This document shows, in pieces, positions 46,942 to 55,092 of a stretch of 64,000 nt of DNA (position 1 is its first letter; each line of letters begins with the position of its first letter). Source of the DNA: Acinetobacter genomosp. 15BJ (GTDB lineage Bacteria > Pseudomonadota > Gammaproteobacteria > Pseudomonadales > Moraxellaceae); assembly GCF_000400715.1 (NCBI RefSeq), contig NZ_KE007345.1, positions 320,351-384,350 on the forward strand, given 5' to 3'. The notes under the pieces were generated by a model. The model had not been told where the DNA came from. It worked only from the letters and a program-made list of their open reading frames with translations, and made no database searches. The position numbers were made by a program, and so were the translations under genes.

Positions 46942-48102
46942 ATGGTTAAGTTCAAACTTCAATACCATCGGGTTTTTATTGGCCTGAGTTTTGCACTCTG
47001 CTCTTCGGCATTTGCACAGATTGAATTGATCAATCAGGATCAGATTTTCAATGCGCAGGACAACTTTAAACTGACCAGTGCCGGCAGTCTCAGATTGCAA
47101 GCTCTGAATTTCGATCAGTATCAGCCATCCAATGCCGGCCAGAAATATCGTCGCAATGGCTATAGCTCAACCAGCAGGATCTATCTCAATAGCGACTATA
47201 AAATCAATGATGATCTGCATTTGATTACGGGTTATCAGAATTTTATTAATCCAGCCAAAATTTTAGATTGGGATGGGCATTATCAAAACAATGATGAGCG
47301 TCTGACCACAGAGCAAGCCTATGCAGGAATCTCGAGCCATCGCTATGGCAGCTTAAAATATGGAAAAATTTATAGTCTGTATTACGATGTGGTGGGGAGT
47401 AAAACCGATCTTTGGGACTATAGTACGCTGGCTCAACCGCAAACATGGAGCCCTTTTGCTTATTTCGATGGAACACAAGCAGCCAGTAAGACCTTAAGAT
47501 ATGAAAAGAAAACGAAAAATATTGATTTTTATGCAGCTTATTTATTTGAGGATCACACTAGCCTGAATCAGCTCCGTTATCAACGCAAGTCTGGTCAAGA
47601 AGCCGCTATCGATATTCACTTAAATAAAAACTCAAACTGGGCGATTTCATGGAAACACAACAAAGCTCAGCTCCAATCTGATCATGCAACATCTAAGCTC
47701 TCTCAAGACATGCTTGCGTCTGCCTTGTTCTATTTTGATGGGACTTGGATGCTCAGTACAGGTGCTGGCTGGTATAAAAATCTATTGCCTAATTTTGATG
47801 CATTCAATCAGACATCCACTCAATCTGTTGAAAACCTGTTAGACACTGAAGCGTATGGGTTTGAATATTATGCAGGCTATCATGTCGACCTTGACCATCA
47901 TGGCATGAAATACATCCAACCTTATCTGATGGGGAATTATTTAAAATATCGTAGCGGCTACGATTTCTCTCGACGCGACCATGGTATTGGCGTGGCGATC
48001 CGTTTCAATCATGGTCTTGGCTTTGACTACGAGCGCCTGTATACCCAAGACAGTAACCATACGCCTGACATGCATTTATTTCGCTTACGCTACGAGTGGT
48101 AA
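46942..48102 (+). CDS. Outer-membrane porin-like protein of the kyn cluster
   Basis: 386 residues with a signal peptide (hydrophobic segment to about residue 28, cleavage near AFAQ). The rest is made of alternating amphipathic strands ending in LRYEW, an aromatic C-terminus as in outer-membrane barrels, with short turns (YQNNDERLT, YKINDDLHL). It reads like a small-molecule channel of the OprD- or benzoate-type group, but I cannot place it exactly. It probably brings kynurenine across the outer membrane. Start 24 bases after the hydrolase stop. Confidence 0.78.
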   Translation: MVKFKLQYHRVFIGLSFALCSSAFAQIELINQDQIFNAQDNFKLTSAGSLRLQALNFDQYQPSNAGQKYRRNGYSSTSRIYLNSDYKINDDLHLITGYQNFINPAKILDWDGHYQNNDERLTTEQAYAGISSHRYGSLKYGKIYSLYYDVVGSKTDLWDYSTLAQPQTWSPFAYFDGTQAASKTLRYEKKTKNIDFYAAYLFEDHTSLNQLRYQRKSGQEAAIDIHLNKNSNWAISWKHNKAQLQSDHATSKLSQDMLASALFYFDGTWMLSTGAGWYKNLLPNFDAFNQTSTQSVENLLDTEAYGFEYYAGYHVDLDHHGMKYIQPYLMGNYLKYRSGYDFSRRDHGIGVAIRFNHGLGFDYERLYTQDSNHTPDMHLFRLRYEW

Positions 48103-48127
48103 TCACGAAATTTAATTCACTCATATG

Positions 48128-48180
48128 GGCAAAACGTTTTGAGTCACACGTACACATGCCAAGAGATCTAACGTTTTGCC
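48128..48180. repeat. Inverted repeat, 11-bp arms
   Basis: GGCAAAACGTT at 48128-48138 and AACGTTTTGCC at 48170-48180 are perfect complements with 31 bases between. No T-run follows, so it is not an ordinary terminator. Its purpose is unknown. It lies 25 bases after the porin stop. Confidence 0.5.
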
Positions 48181-48370
48181 AATGAACTTCTATTTTAAAT
48201 AAAATCAATCATATATCACTTTGGTTATGCGCTTGCTTGTCCACAATTGAATACATTTAAAAATCGAAAAAAACTATTCCAAGTATATAAATTATCAATT
48301 TTACAAATTACTTTCCAGAGAACATAATTTAAGCATACAGAGATTACAGAATTTAAGCCCCTAACCCTCT

Positions 48371-48440
48371 AGGATGTTTTCTCCCCAAAGCTAAACATCC
48401 TTTCTCAGCCCAGCTTTCCCCAAAAGCTGGGTCTTTTTTT
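48371..48440 (+). terminator. Double hairpin terminator after the kyn operon
   Basis: First hairpin: AGGATGTTT (48371) with AAACATCCT (to 48401). Second: CCCAGCTTT/AAAGCTGGG (48409-48432) with a run of T after it. Together they probably end the kyn transcript, facing the end of blaOXA. Confidence 0.8.
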
Positions 48441-48446
48441 GCGTAT

Positions 48447-49289
48447 TTAATGGGCTAACAATCCCAACTGTTGCAAGGCTTGATACACAATCACTTTGCG
48501 TGCATCTGCATGTTCAGGCTGACTCATTTGCATATTGAGCGAGAAGGCAGTGATCTTACCGTTTGGCTGTTCAATCCAGCCTGTCAACCACCCCACTTGA
48601 GGGCTAACATCCATGCCCCAACCACTTTTGGCATAGATTTTAGTTCCCTGAATCTGATCCACCAATAACATCGCTTTGACTTGTTGCTGCGTTGGCTGGT
48701 CAAATGGCAGCTTCTGTTTTGCCAATGCATAGGCAAAGCGAACTTCTTCTACGGGGGTGATTTTTAATGGGCCAACCAACCAGAAAGTATCAACTTGCGT
48801 CCCGATATTTTTATTGCCATAACCTACACGCTTCACTTCACGGGTCATCAGTTCTAAGCCAATACGTCGTGCCAATTCCTGATAGACAGGTACCGCCGAT
48901 GCCTGCATGGCTTCAGCCAAGGTTAAATCTTTTTCCCAACTGCTGAATGCCCGCTTTTTACCATCCCATTTAAACACTTCATCTGGTGTGGTCTTATGAT
49001 GCTGTATGCCGATCAAGGCGTTTAACATTTTAAAGGTTGAGGCAGGAATATAGCGCTGTTCTGCACGATCAAGATCATTGCCATAGCTTTGAATTTTCTT
49101 GCCATCATAAATCACCAAAACACCACTGGTTTGGGCACTCTGAAATAAGCTTGAAATCTGTTGCTGTTCATTTTTCTGTGTCGAAAGCTGTTGCTTTTGT
49201 TGACTAAAACTTTGACAAGCGGCCATGGGAATCGCAAAAAAGATGGCTGTAAACAGGGCCAGACATGTTAATTTTTTCGACATGATCAT
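48447..49289 (-). CDS. Class D (OXA) beta-lactamase, chromosomal type
   Basis: 280 residues. Hydrolyses beta-lactams in the periplasm. Catalytic Ser in STFK (84-87), SAV (131-133), YGN (157-159) and KSG (221-223) are all present. The N-terminus is a signal with a lipobox-like PMAAC, so it may be a lipoprotein. By memory it resembles intrinsic OXA enzymes of Acinetobacter species such as A. bereziniae and A. guillouiae more than OXA-51; the exact variant cannot be named. There is no insertion sequence upstream to boost expression. Start may be the ATG at 49283. Confidence 0.93.
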   Translation of the reverse strand: MIMSKKLTCLALFTAIFFAIPMAACQSFSQQKQQLSTQKNEQQQISSLFQSAQTSGVLVIYDGKKIQSYGNDLDRAEQRYIPASTFKMLNALIGIQHHKTTPDEVFKWDGKKRAFSSWEKDLTLAEAMQASAVPVYQELARRIGLELMTREVKRVGYGNKNIGTQVDTFWLVGPLKITPVEEVRFAYALAKQKLPFDQPTQQQVKAMLLVDQIQGTKIYAKSGWGMDVSPQVGWLTGWIEQPNGKITAFSLNMQMSQPEHADARKVIVYQALQQLGLLAH

Positions 49290-49381
49290 AAAGCTGGAAA
49301 AGTAGAATAATCTATCACTATAATTGTTTTATCACGGCTGTTCTGTAGTGTTATTTTCATCAATGCTTTGTAAAAAACAGA

Positions 49382-49417
49382 CAAAAAAAAGCTCAGCCTT
49401 GGGGAAAGCCGAGCTAG
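49382..49417 (-). terminator. Minus-strand terminator with no gene upstream
   Basis: On the minus strand AGCTC..GAGCT and further pairs (about 11 bp with two G-U) enclose CCCC, followed by nine T. This is a strong intrinsic terminator. No coding gene points into it from the right, so it may end a non-coding transcript or be a relic. Confidence 0.75.
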
Positions 49418-50020
49418 TAAAACGATGATGTAAAAACATCAAAAAACTCAAAAGAAAATGTTATGAGATATTTAAATGCAAATTAGATATCCCTTGCTTT
49501 GTATTATGTGAATTAGCTCTCACAAAGTAAAGTTGATTAAATAGATCGGGTTTATCGTTACAATCGATTTTGTTGATTGTTCATTTAAAATCAGATTTAT
49601 TTGCCGCTTTTGGTTTATATTAACGCGCAGCCAATAATATGAAATTATGCAAAGCAGGTCGCATAAAAACAGTAGAATAATATTTCAATGCACACTTTTA
49701 TCGTCAAAATTATGACAATAACAAGAATGACTTAAATGAAAAAAACGATCATATTGATTGAATAAACCAATTGAAATGTTTGCGGATGACATTCTTATGA
49801 CATCACTTATCTTGTTAAAAAATAAACTTATCTATTTGTTAGATATATATTTTATAAAAGGTTGACAGCGTTTCTCCTAATTGTTCACTTTTTACACACC
49901 TCCTGATCGGTATTTGTTCATTTATCGGAAGCTCAAATTTATTACATTGACTTCATACTTTGTTACAATACAATGGCTCCAACTTTACTCTTTCTTCTTG
50001 TTTTAAAGCTGGAAATTATT
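49418..50020. other. Long A+T-rich gap between blaOXA and the porin gene
   Basis: About 600 bases without a convincing reading frame on either strand. The right end holds the porin promoter. The left end abuts the orphan minus-strand terminator. A non-coding RNA on the minus strand is possible but unproven. Confidence 0.5.
49947..49974 (+). promoter_or_regulatory. Probable promoter of the porin gene
   Basis: TTGACT (49947-49952), a 16-bp spacer, TACAAT (49969-49974), 46 bases before the ATG. Good sigma-70 match for a highly expressed outer-membrane protein. Confidence 0.55.
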
Positions 50021-50917
50021 ATGAAAAAACTCGGTTTAGCCACTGCTTTAGTTTTAGCCATGACCGGTGCTCACGCATACCAAGTAGAAGTTCAAGGTCA
50101 GTCTGAATTTATCGAAGCAAAAGACTTAAATGATCAAGATTATACTGGTGCGGTAAAAGGTACTTACTACTTCAAAAATGTTGATGCTTCTAAAGGTCCT
50201 TTAGCTGAAGCTGCATTCTTAAACCAAGCTTCTAATGTTTCTGCTGCTTACAGCTATGCAAAATTAAGCGGTGATGAGTCATTAACTGTTAAGAACAACA
50301 CTTTCGGTGCAAAAGGTGAAGTTTACCTTCCTACTCCTTATGTACCTGCTTATGCAAGTGCTGCATACAGCCACTCTCAAACTAAGTTTGAAGACGAAAA
50401 AGACAATGGCGACCGCTACTCTGTAGAACTTGGTGCTATGGTTTTACCTAACTTCTTGGTTGCTGTAGGTTATACTCGCGTTGCTGACCAAATTGCTTTA
50501 GATGCAAACAAAGCTGTTGAAAATGGCGTATTCAGCGCTGTTGCTGATGCAGCAACGATTGGCGACAAACAAGACGTTGTAACTGCACGTACTAAATACG
50601 TAGGTAACATCGACGGTACAAACATGGCATTAGGTTTTGAAACTGGCCTTGTATACGGCGAAAACCAAGCTTACGGTTTGAAAACTGATCTTTATGTAAC
50701 TCCTCAGTTAAGCGTTGGTGCTTCTTATGCTGAAGCAAACTTTAGCAAAAATCCAACTAACGACAACTTCTCGCCAATCAAGTCTGCTTGGGGCGCGAAC
50801 GTAAACTACTTCATCACTCCAGCGATTGCTGTTGGTGCTAGCTATGTAAATGCAAATGCATTACATGCAAACGTAGATACGCAAACTGTTGGCTTAAACG
50901 CGAAGTTCCGTTTCTAA
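50021..50917 (+). CDS. Omp33-36-family outer-membrane porin
   Basis: 298 residues from MKKLGLATALVLAMTGAHAY (signal peptide, cleavage after AHA). The mature protein is a beta-barrel rich in Tyr, Ala and Gly, ending TVGLNAKFRF with the C-terminal Phe needed for barrel assembly. It matches the Omp33-36 (Omp34) porin of A. baumannii, a water channel and virulence factor whose loss is linked with carbapenem resistance. I take the ATG at 50021; 16 codons further upstream the frame is open but would spoil the signal peptide. A strong terminator follows. Confidence 0.9.
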   Translation: MKKLGLATALVLAMTGAHAYQVEVQGQSEFIEAKDLNDQDYTGAVKGTYYFKNVDASKGPLAEAAFLNQASNVSAAYSYAKLSGDESLTVKNNTFGAKGEVYLPTPYVPAYASAAYSHSQTKFEDEKDNGDRYSVELGAMVLPNFLVAVGYTRVADQIALDANKAVENGVFSAVADAATIGDKQDVVTARTKYVGNIDGTNMALGFETGLVYGENQAYGLKTDLYVTPQLSVGASYAEANFSKNPTNDNFSPIKSAWGANVNYFITPAIAVGASYVNANALHANVDTQTVGLNAKFRF

Positions 50918-50957
50918 TATTGGATTTGGGTTCTACATAGAACATCTAATTCATAAC

Positions 50958-50987
50958 AAAAAACCAGTTCTTATGAACTGGTTTTTT
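50958..50987. terminator. Terminator after the porin gene
   Basis: AAAAACCAGTTC and GAACTGGTTTTT form a 12-bp stem around TTAT, with T-run following on the plus strand. Confidence 0.92.
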
Positions 50988-51037
50988 GTTTTCTGACCTT
51001 CAATATAATGAGAGCTTAAATTTCTCATCTTTAAACC

Positions 51038-51673
51038 TTACATCTTCTTATCTTCAATATTTAAGGCACTAATCGCCAAGACCGCCTGAGTACGATTTTG
51101 TACACCCAGTTTGCGGAAAATTGCGGTGACATGTGCTTTGATTGTGGCTTCTGAAACCTCTAATTCATAAGCAATTTGCTTATTCAATAAACCTTCTGCC
51201 ACCATCATCAACACACGGAACTGCTGTGGCGTGAGTGATTGTAAACGTTCGGCTAAAGCAGTTTCATCGGCTGCACGCGGATCAAAGCCTGCATGGGTCG
51301 GTAAGTTCGGTGGTAACCAGATCTCACCTTCCAACACATGCTTGATGGCTTCACCAATATGGCTTGGATGGGAGGATTTCGGAATATAGCCCATTGCACC
51401 ATGCGCAATCGCACGCTGAATAATCGAAACCTCTTCATGTGCTGAGACCACAATAATCGGAATCGCAGGATATTGGGCCCTGACATAGACTAAGGCAGAG
51501 AAACCTGATGCACCCGGAAGATTCAGATCCGGCTCTGCGCCATGCTCTAAACGTGCATAAAACTCATCAACATCGGCTGTTTCCTGAATCTGCGCCTGTG
51601 GCAAACTATAACGAACCGCTTGAATCAAAGCATGTCTAAATAAAGGATGGTCGTCTACAATTAAAATATTCAT
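51038..51673 (-). CDS. LuxR-type response regulator, receiver domain shortened
   Basis: 211 residues. Receiver: acidic pocket Asp7-Asp8 (VDDHP), Ser77 (VVSAHE) and Lys99 (YIPKS); output: HTH EGLLNKQIAYELEVSEATIKAH. By number Asp49 of EPDLNLPG lies at the right distance from Ser77 (28) and Lys99 (50) to be the phospho-acceptor, but the distance from Asp8 is about five residues too short. Relatives read DLILLDLNLPG here, so strand 3 before the Asp is missing, as if 15 bases between two GATCTG repeats had been lost. It belongs to the ErdR/CrbR-like type that controls acs in Pseudomonas and Vibrio. Activity is doubtful. Confidence 0.85.
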   Translation of the reverse strand: MNILIVDDHPLFRHALIQAVRYSLPQAQIQETADVDEFYARLEHGAEPDLNLPGASGFSALVYVRAQYPAIPIIVVSAHEEVSIIQRAIAHGAMGYIPKSSHPSHIGEAIKHVLEGEIWLPPNLPTHAGFDPRAADETALAERLQSLTPQQFRVLMMVAEGLLNKQIAYELEVSEATIKAHVTAIFRKLGVQNRTQAVLAISALNIEDKKM

Positions 51674-52022
51674 AAGCGCTTAAGCTATCTGCAAGTACGT
51701 CACTGTACGATGTTTATTTAAATTCAATCCGCTTAAGCCTATTTTCAATTCAAGGCTAGGTCAAGCACAAGACATGATTTATTTCCTTTTCCCGCAAAAT
51801 AAATCAAATATTGATATAACTTGATTAAAATCATCTTTGCATAAAACAGATTTAAAAATATTGAATAGAAACAGAAAATTAACAACCTAAAATTTGATAT
51901 TTATTGTGATTTATCGACATATCTTTAAAAAAGATAAGCTTGCAGCATTTCCTTATTTTACAGCTTGGCATGCGGTGTAGATAAATAAATAGCAATTCGA
52001 AATGATCTTTTAGGCTGTTATT
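51674..52022. other. Intergenic region before msuE
   Basis: About 350 A+T-rich bases between the divergent regulator and msuE. I looked for a sigma-54 promoter, since sulfone genes often use one; TTGGCATGCGG at about 51966 has the -24 half but no GC at -12. Nothing else seen. Confidence 0.5.
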
Positions 52023-52763
52023 ATGTCCAATCACAATACCCTCACAACTCCCCTTAATATTGTCGCAGTATCTGGTGGTTTAAATAGCCCATCAAAAACA
52101 GAAAGTTTAGTTCAGGCGATTCTGGATGAGCTTTCGGAAGCAATTAATATTAAAGTACATTTCGTCAAGCTCAGTGAAATTGGACCTTTATTGGGTGGAG
52201 CCATTTACCGCAACCAACTGCCTCAACGCGTACAAGATGATCTCGCAGCGGTAGAAGCAGCAGATGCATTGATTGTCGGCACCCCTGTTTATCGTGCTTC
52301 GTTTACGGGCTTATTTAAGCATTTCTTCGACTTTGTTGAGCAAACTGCTTTGGTTGATGTACCTGTCTTGCTCGCCGCTTCAGGTGGCAGTGACCGTCAT
52401 GCACTGGTGTTAGAACATCAATTACGCCCTTTATTTAGCTTTTTCCAAGCACAAACTTTACCGATCGGCGTCTATGCCACTGATCGTGACTTTACCCCTG
52501 AATATACGGTAAAAAGCGAGCAATTGTCTGATCGCGTCACCCTCGCTGTGGCACGTGCCTTACCAATTTTAGAATGGGCACCAGCCAAAGGCCAACGTGC
52601 AGCGGCCATCAAAACTAAAACTGAGCTAGCGAATCAGAATCTCGGCATCAACAAACAAATCGAACAAGCAGAAGTCTTGCCATCTGCGGCTGTACCAAAT
52701 CTGGATGCAGCTGAATCTCGCCTACACCCAAAATCAACCAAGAATTTAACCCACGTCGCATAA
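52023..52763 (+). CDS. msuE: NADPH-dependent FMN reductase, MsuE
   Basis: 246 residues, flavodoxin-like fold: IVAVSGGLNSPSKTESLVQ near the start and VGTPVYRASFTGLFKHFFDFV near residue 80, both typical of the MsuE/SsuE group. It supplies FMNH2 to a partner monooxygenase, here sfnG 27 bases downstream. The C-terminal ~60 residues are unusual for the family (rich in Lys, Gln and Ala) and end LHPKSTKNLTHVA. Part of sulfur-starvation metabolism of organosulfur compounds. Confidence 0.9.
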   Translation: MSNHNTLTTPLNIVAVSGGLNSPSKTESLVQAILDELSEAINIKVHFVKLSEIGPLLGGAIYRNQLPQRVQDDLAAVEAADALIVGTPVYRASFTGLFKHFFDFVEQTALVDVPVLLAASGGSDRHALVLEHQLRPLFSFFQAQTLPIGVYATDRDFTPEYTVKSEQLSDRVTLAVARALPILEWAPAKGQRAAAIKTKTELANQNLGINKQIEQAEVLPSAAVPNLDAAESRLHPKSTKNLTHVA

Positions 52764-52790
52764 ACCATATCTGTTATGGAGGATACAACG

Positions 52791-53897
52791 ATGACAACAA
52801 CAGCATCCGCAATTAAATTTGCCTACTGGGTTCCCAATGTGAGTGGCGGTCTCGTTGTAAGCAACATTGAACAACGTACGGACTGGAGCTATGACTATAA
52901 TGTGCGCTTAGCACAAGCAGCGGAACGAAGCGGCTTTGAATATGCCCTCACACAAATCCGTTTTACCGCTGGCTATGGCGCAGAAAACCAACATGAATCG
53001 GTCAGTTTTAGTCATGCTTTATTAGCAAAGACCGAAAAACTCAAAGTGATTGCAGCGATCCTACCTGGCCCTTGGAAGCCTGTACTTGCGGCTAAACAAC
53101 TGGCAACCATTGACTACCTCACCCAAGGGCGTATTGCGATTAATGTCGTCAGCGGCTGGTTCCGTGGCGAATTTGATGCCATTGGTGAACCTTGGCCTGA
53201 GCATGATCAACGTTATGTTCGTTCCGAAGAATTTATTCGTACCCTCAAAGGCATCTGGACAACTGACAATTACAGCTTTGATGGCAAATATTACCAATTC
53301 CAGAATTACACGCTTAAACCGAAACCTTTGCAAAAACCTTATATCGAAGTGTTTCAAGGCGGCAGTTCCCGTGCCGCACGTGATATGGCCGCGCGTGTAT
53401 CAGACTGGTATTTTACTAACGGCAATAGCGTTGAAGAAATCAAAAAGCAGGTTGATGATGTCCGCAGCAAAGCAAAGTTAGCCAACAGACAAGTCAAGAT
53501 TGGGGTCAATGCTTTTATTATCGCACGTGATACTGAGGAAGAAGCCAAAGCAGTACTGAATGACATCATTGCGCAAGCCAATGTCGAAGCGGTGAATGCC
53601 TTCGGTGATGCCACTCGTGAAGCAGGTGCAGCAGCGCCTGAGCGTGAGGGCAATTGGGCAAAATCGACCTTTGATGATTTGGTGCAATATAACGATGGCT
53701 TTAAAACCAATCTGATCGGTACACCACAGCAAATTGCGGAACGTATTGTGGCCCTAAAAAATGTGGGTGTTGATCTAGTGCTTTCAGGCTTTCTGCATTT
53801 CATTGAGGAAGTTGAATATTTTGGAGAAAAAGTTCTACCCCTCGTCCGTCAACTTGAACAACAACAGGAGCATCATCTCGCCGCAAAATCAGCGTAG
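52791..53897 (+). CDS. sfnG: FMNH2-dependent dimethyl sulfone monooxygenase
   Basis: 368 residues from MTTTASAIKFAYWVPNVSGG. Luciferase-like barrel; the phrases GFEYALTQIRFTAGYG, INVVSGWFRGEFDAIGEPWPEHDQRY and EVFQGGSSRAARDMAARVSDWYFTN match SfnG, which turns dimethyl sulfone to methanesulfinate with FMNH2 from MsuE. I use the ATG at 52791 with GGAGG ten bases upstream; five extra codons upstream are not family-like. Terminator after the stop. Confidence 0.94.
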   Translation: MTTTASAIKFAYWVPNVSGGLVVSNIEQRTDWSYDYNVRLAQAAERSGFEYALTQIRFTAGYGAENQHESVSFSHALLAKTEKLKVIAAILPGPWKPVLAAKQLATIDYLTQGRIAINVVSGWFRGEFDAIGEPWPEHDQRYVRSEEFIRTLKGIWTTDNYSFDGKYYQFQNYTLKPKPLQKPYIEVFQGGSSRAARDMAARVSDWYFTNGNSVEEIKKQVDDVRSKAKLANRQVKIGVNAFIIARDTEEEAKAVLNDIIAQANVEAVNAFGDATREAGAAAPEREGNWAKSTFDDLVQYNDGFKTNLIGTPQQIAERIVALKNVGVDLVLSGFLHFIEEVEYFGEKVLPLVRQLEQQQEHHLAAKSA

Positions 53898-53942
53898 TTT
53901 CAGTATTAAATAAGAAGAAAAACAAAAGAAATGGCAAATACT

Positions 53943-53970
53943 CCCCAAGGCTCGGCTTGGGGCTTTTTTT
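53943..53970 (+). terminator. Terminator of the msuE-sfnG operon
   Basis: CCCCAAG and CTTGGGG around GCTCGG, then a T-run. It ends 4 bases before the stop codon of the opposing Lrp gene. Confidence 0.9.
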
Positions 53971-53973
53971 ATT

Positions 53974-54387
53974 TTAACGGGTCTCAATTTCTCGCATGAC
54001 CGTTTCAACCGAATAACGGCACCATTTCGACAGCTGCTCAATGAATTCATTTAATTGTGACGGGTTAAAATGGCTAACAATCATATAACAGGCATTACCT
54101 AGAATTTTAAAACATTCATCTACCTGCTCGTATTGTTTGACTAAGTGTTCAACCTCAATAAAAGCTTGCTGATCATTCATAAACAGTTGGATGAATTGTT
54201 TATGTTCATACTTTATCGCGACAGTGTAATTTTTGATAATACCTGCATCCATTAACTGTGCAATACGAGCTCCAACCGCCTGCCCAGTCCGATGTACCCG
54301 CTGTCCAATTTCTTTATGACTTAAACGCGAATCATGTTTCAGCAATTCAATAATTTTTAAATCGATGGGATCAAGTTCAATATTCAT
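53974..54387 (-). CDS. Lrp/AsnC-family regulator 2
   Basis: 137 residues. HTH: IDLKIIELLKHDSRLSHKEI then GQRVHRTGQAVGARIAQLMD; RAM-like C-terminal half. It is divergent from the isochorismatase-like gene at 54489 (about 100 bases between), which it probably controls. The ligand is unknown. Confidence 0.88.
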   Translation of the reverse strand: MNIELDPIDLKIIELLKHDSRLSHKEIGQRVHRTGQAVGARIAQLMDAGIIKNYTVAIKYEHKQFIQLFMNDQQAFIEVEHLVKQYEQVDECFKILGNACYMIVSHFNPSQLNEFIEQLSKWCRYSVETVMREIETR

Positions 54388-54488
54388 TTTTCATTACGAA
54401 AGAAAACCAGCAACAATGCTTTCATTTGAATATAGCCGATTTCTCAGTTTCACCCTACTCTTGTTTTATCTTAATGCTGGACGTAAAA

Positions 54489-55034
54489 ATGATGAAACAA
54501 GCCTTACTGATTATTGATGTGCAAAACGACTATTTTAAAAATGGCAAAATGGAATTGGTCAATCCAGAGCTCGCTCTGGCGAAAACCAACCAATTAGAAG
54601 ATCATTTTATTCAAAATAATTTACCGATTATTTATATTCAGCATATTAATCCAGCTTCAGCCAGTTTTTTTCAAGAAAATACAGTCGGTGTTGAATTACA
54701 TCCACAACTTAAAGCCACCAATCAATCACTGATTGTCGAAAAAAATTTCCCAAATAGCTTTCTAGAAACCAATCTTCAAGCCATCCTTGAACAGCATCAA
54801 GTTGAACAGTTAGTGATCACAGGTATGATGACCCATGTCTGTATTGACTCAGGGACACGTGCAGCCAAAGAGCTTGGCTACCAACCGATTGTCATCGCCG
54901 ATGCTACTGCAACCCGTGATCTCGAACATCAGGGTAAAATCGTCAAAGCAGCAGATGTACAAACGGCGTTCTTATCTGCACTGGGTTTCTTCGCCACCGT
55001 ACAAAACACGGCAGATTTTTTAGCGCACAATTAA
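54489..55034 (+). CDS. Isochorismatase-like cysteine hydrolase 3
   Basis: 181 residues from MMKQALLIIDVQNDYFKNG. Triad: Asp in LIIDVQNDY, Lys in VEKNFPNSF, Cys in THVCIDSGTRAAKELGY. This is the small cysteine-hydrolase type (nicotinamidase/isochorismatase superfamily), distinct from the two YcaC-like genes at 25-28 kb. Start chosen at the double ATG at 54489; the open frame upstream lacks family similarity. Terminator follows. Confidence 0.9.
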   Translation: MMKQALLIIDVQNDYFKNGKMELVNPELALAKTNQLEDHFIQNNLPIIYIQHINPASASFFQENTVGVELHPQLKATNQSLIVEKNFPNSFLETNLQAILEQHQVEQLVITGMMTHVCIDSGTRAAKELGYQPIVIADATATRDLEHQGKIVKAADVQTAFLSALGFFATVQNTADFLAHN

Positions 55035-55048
55035 ATCATACAGCTAAA

Positions 55049-55076
55049 AAAAGAGCGTTCAATCGAACGCTCTTTT
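55049..55076. terminator. Bidirectional terminator between hydrolase 3 and acs
   Basis: AAAAGAGCGTTC and GAACGCTCTTTT around AATC, with A and T runs on both sides; it serves both convergent genes. Confidence 0.92.
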
Positions 55077-55092
55077 CACATTTGAATCGGGT

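Noticed and set aside
51940..52022. Sigma-54 promoter before msuE
   Set aside because: TTGGCATG offers a -24 half but the GC of the -12 half is missing at the right distance.
53354..53803. 149-codon frame antisense to sfnG
   Set aside because: Shadow of a strongly conserved gene; product rich in Ser, Ala and Arg with no family features.
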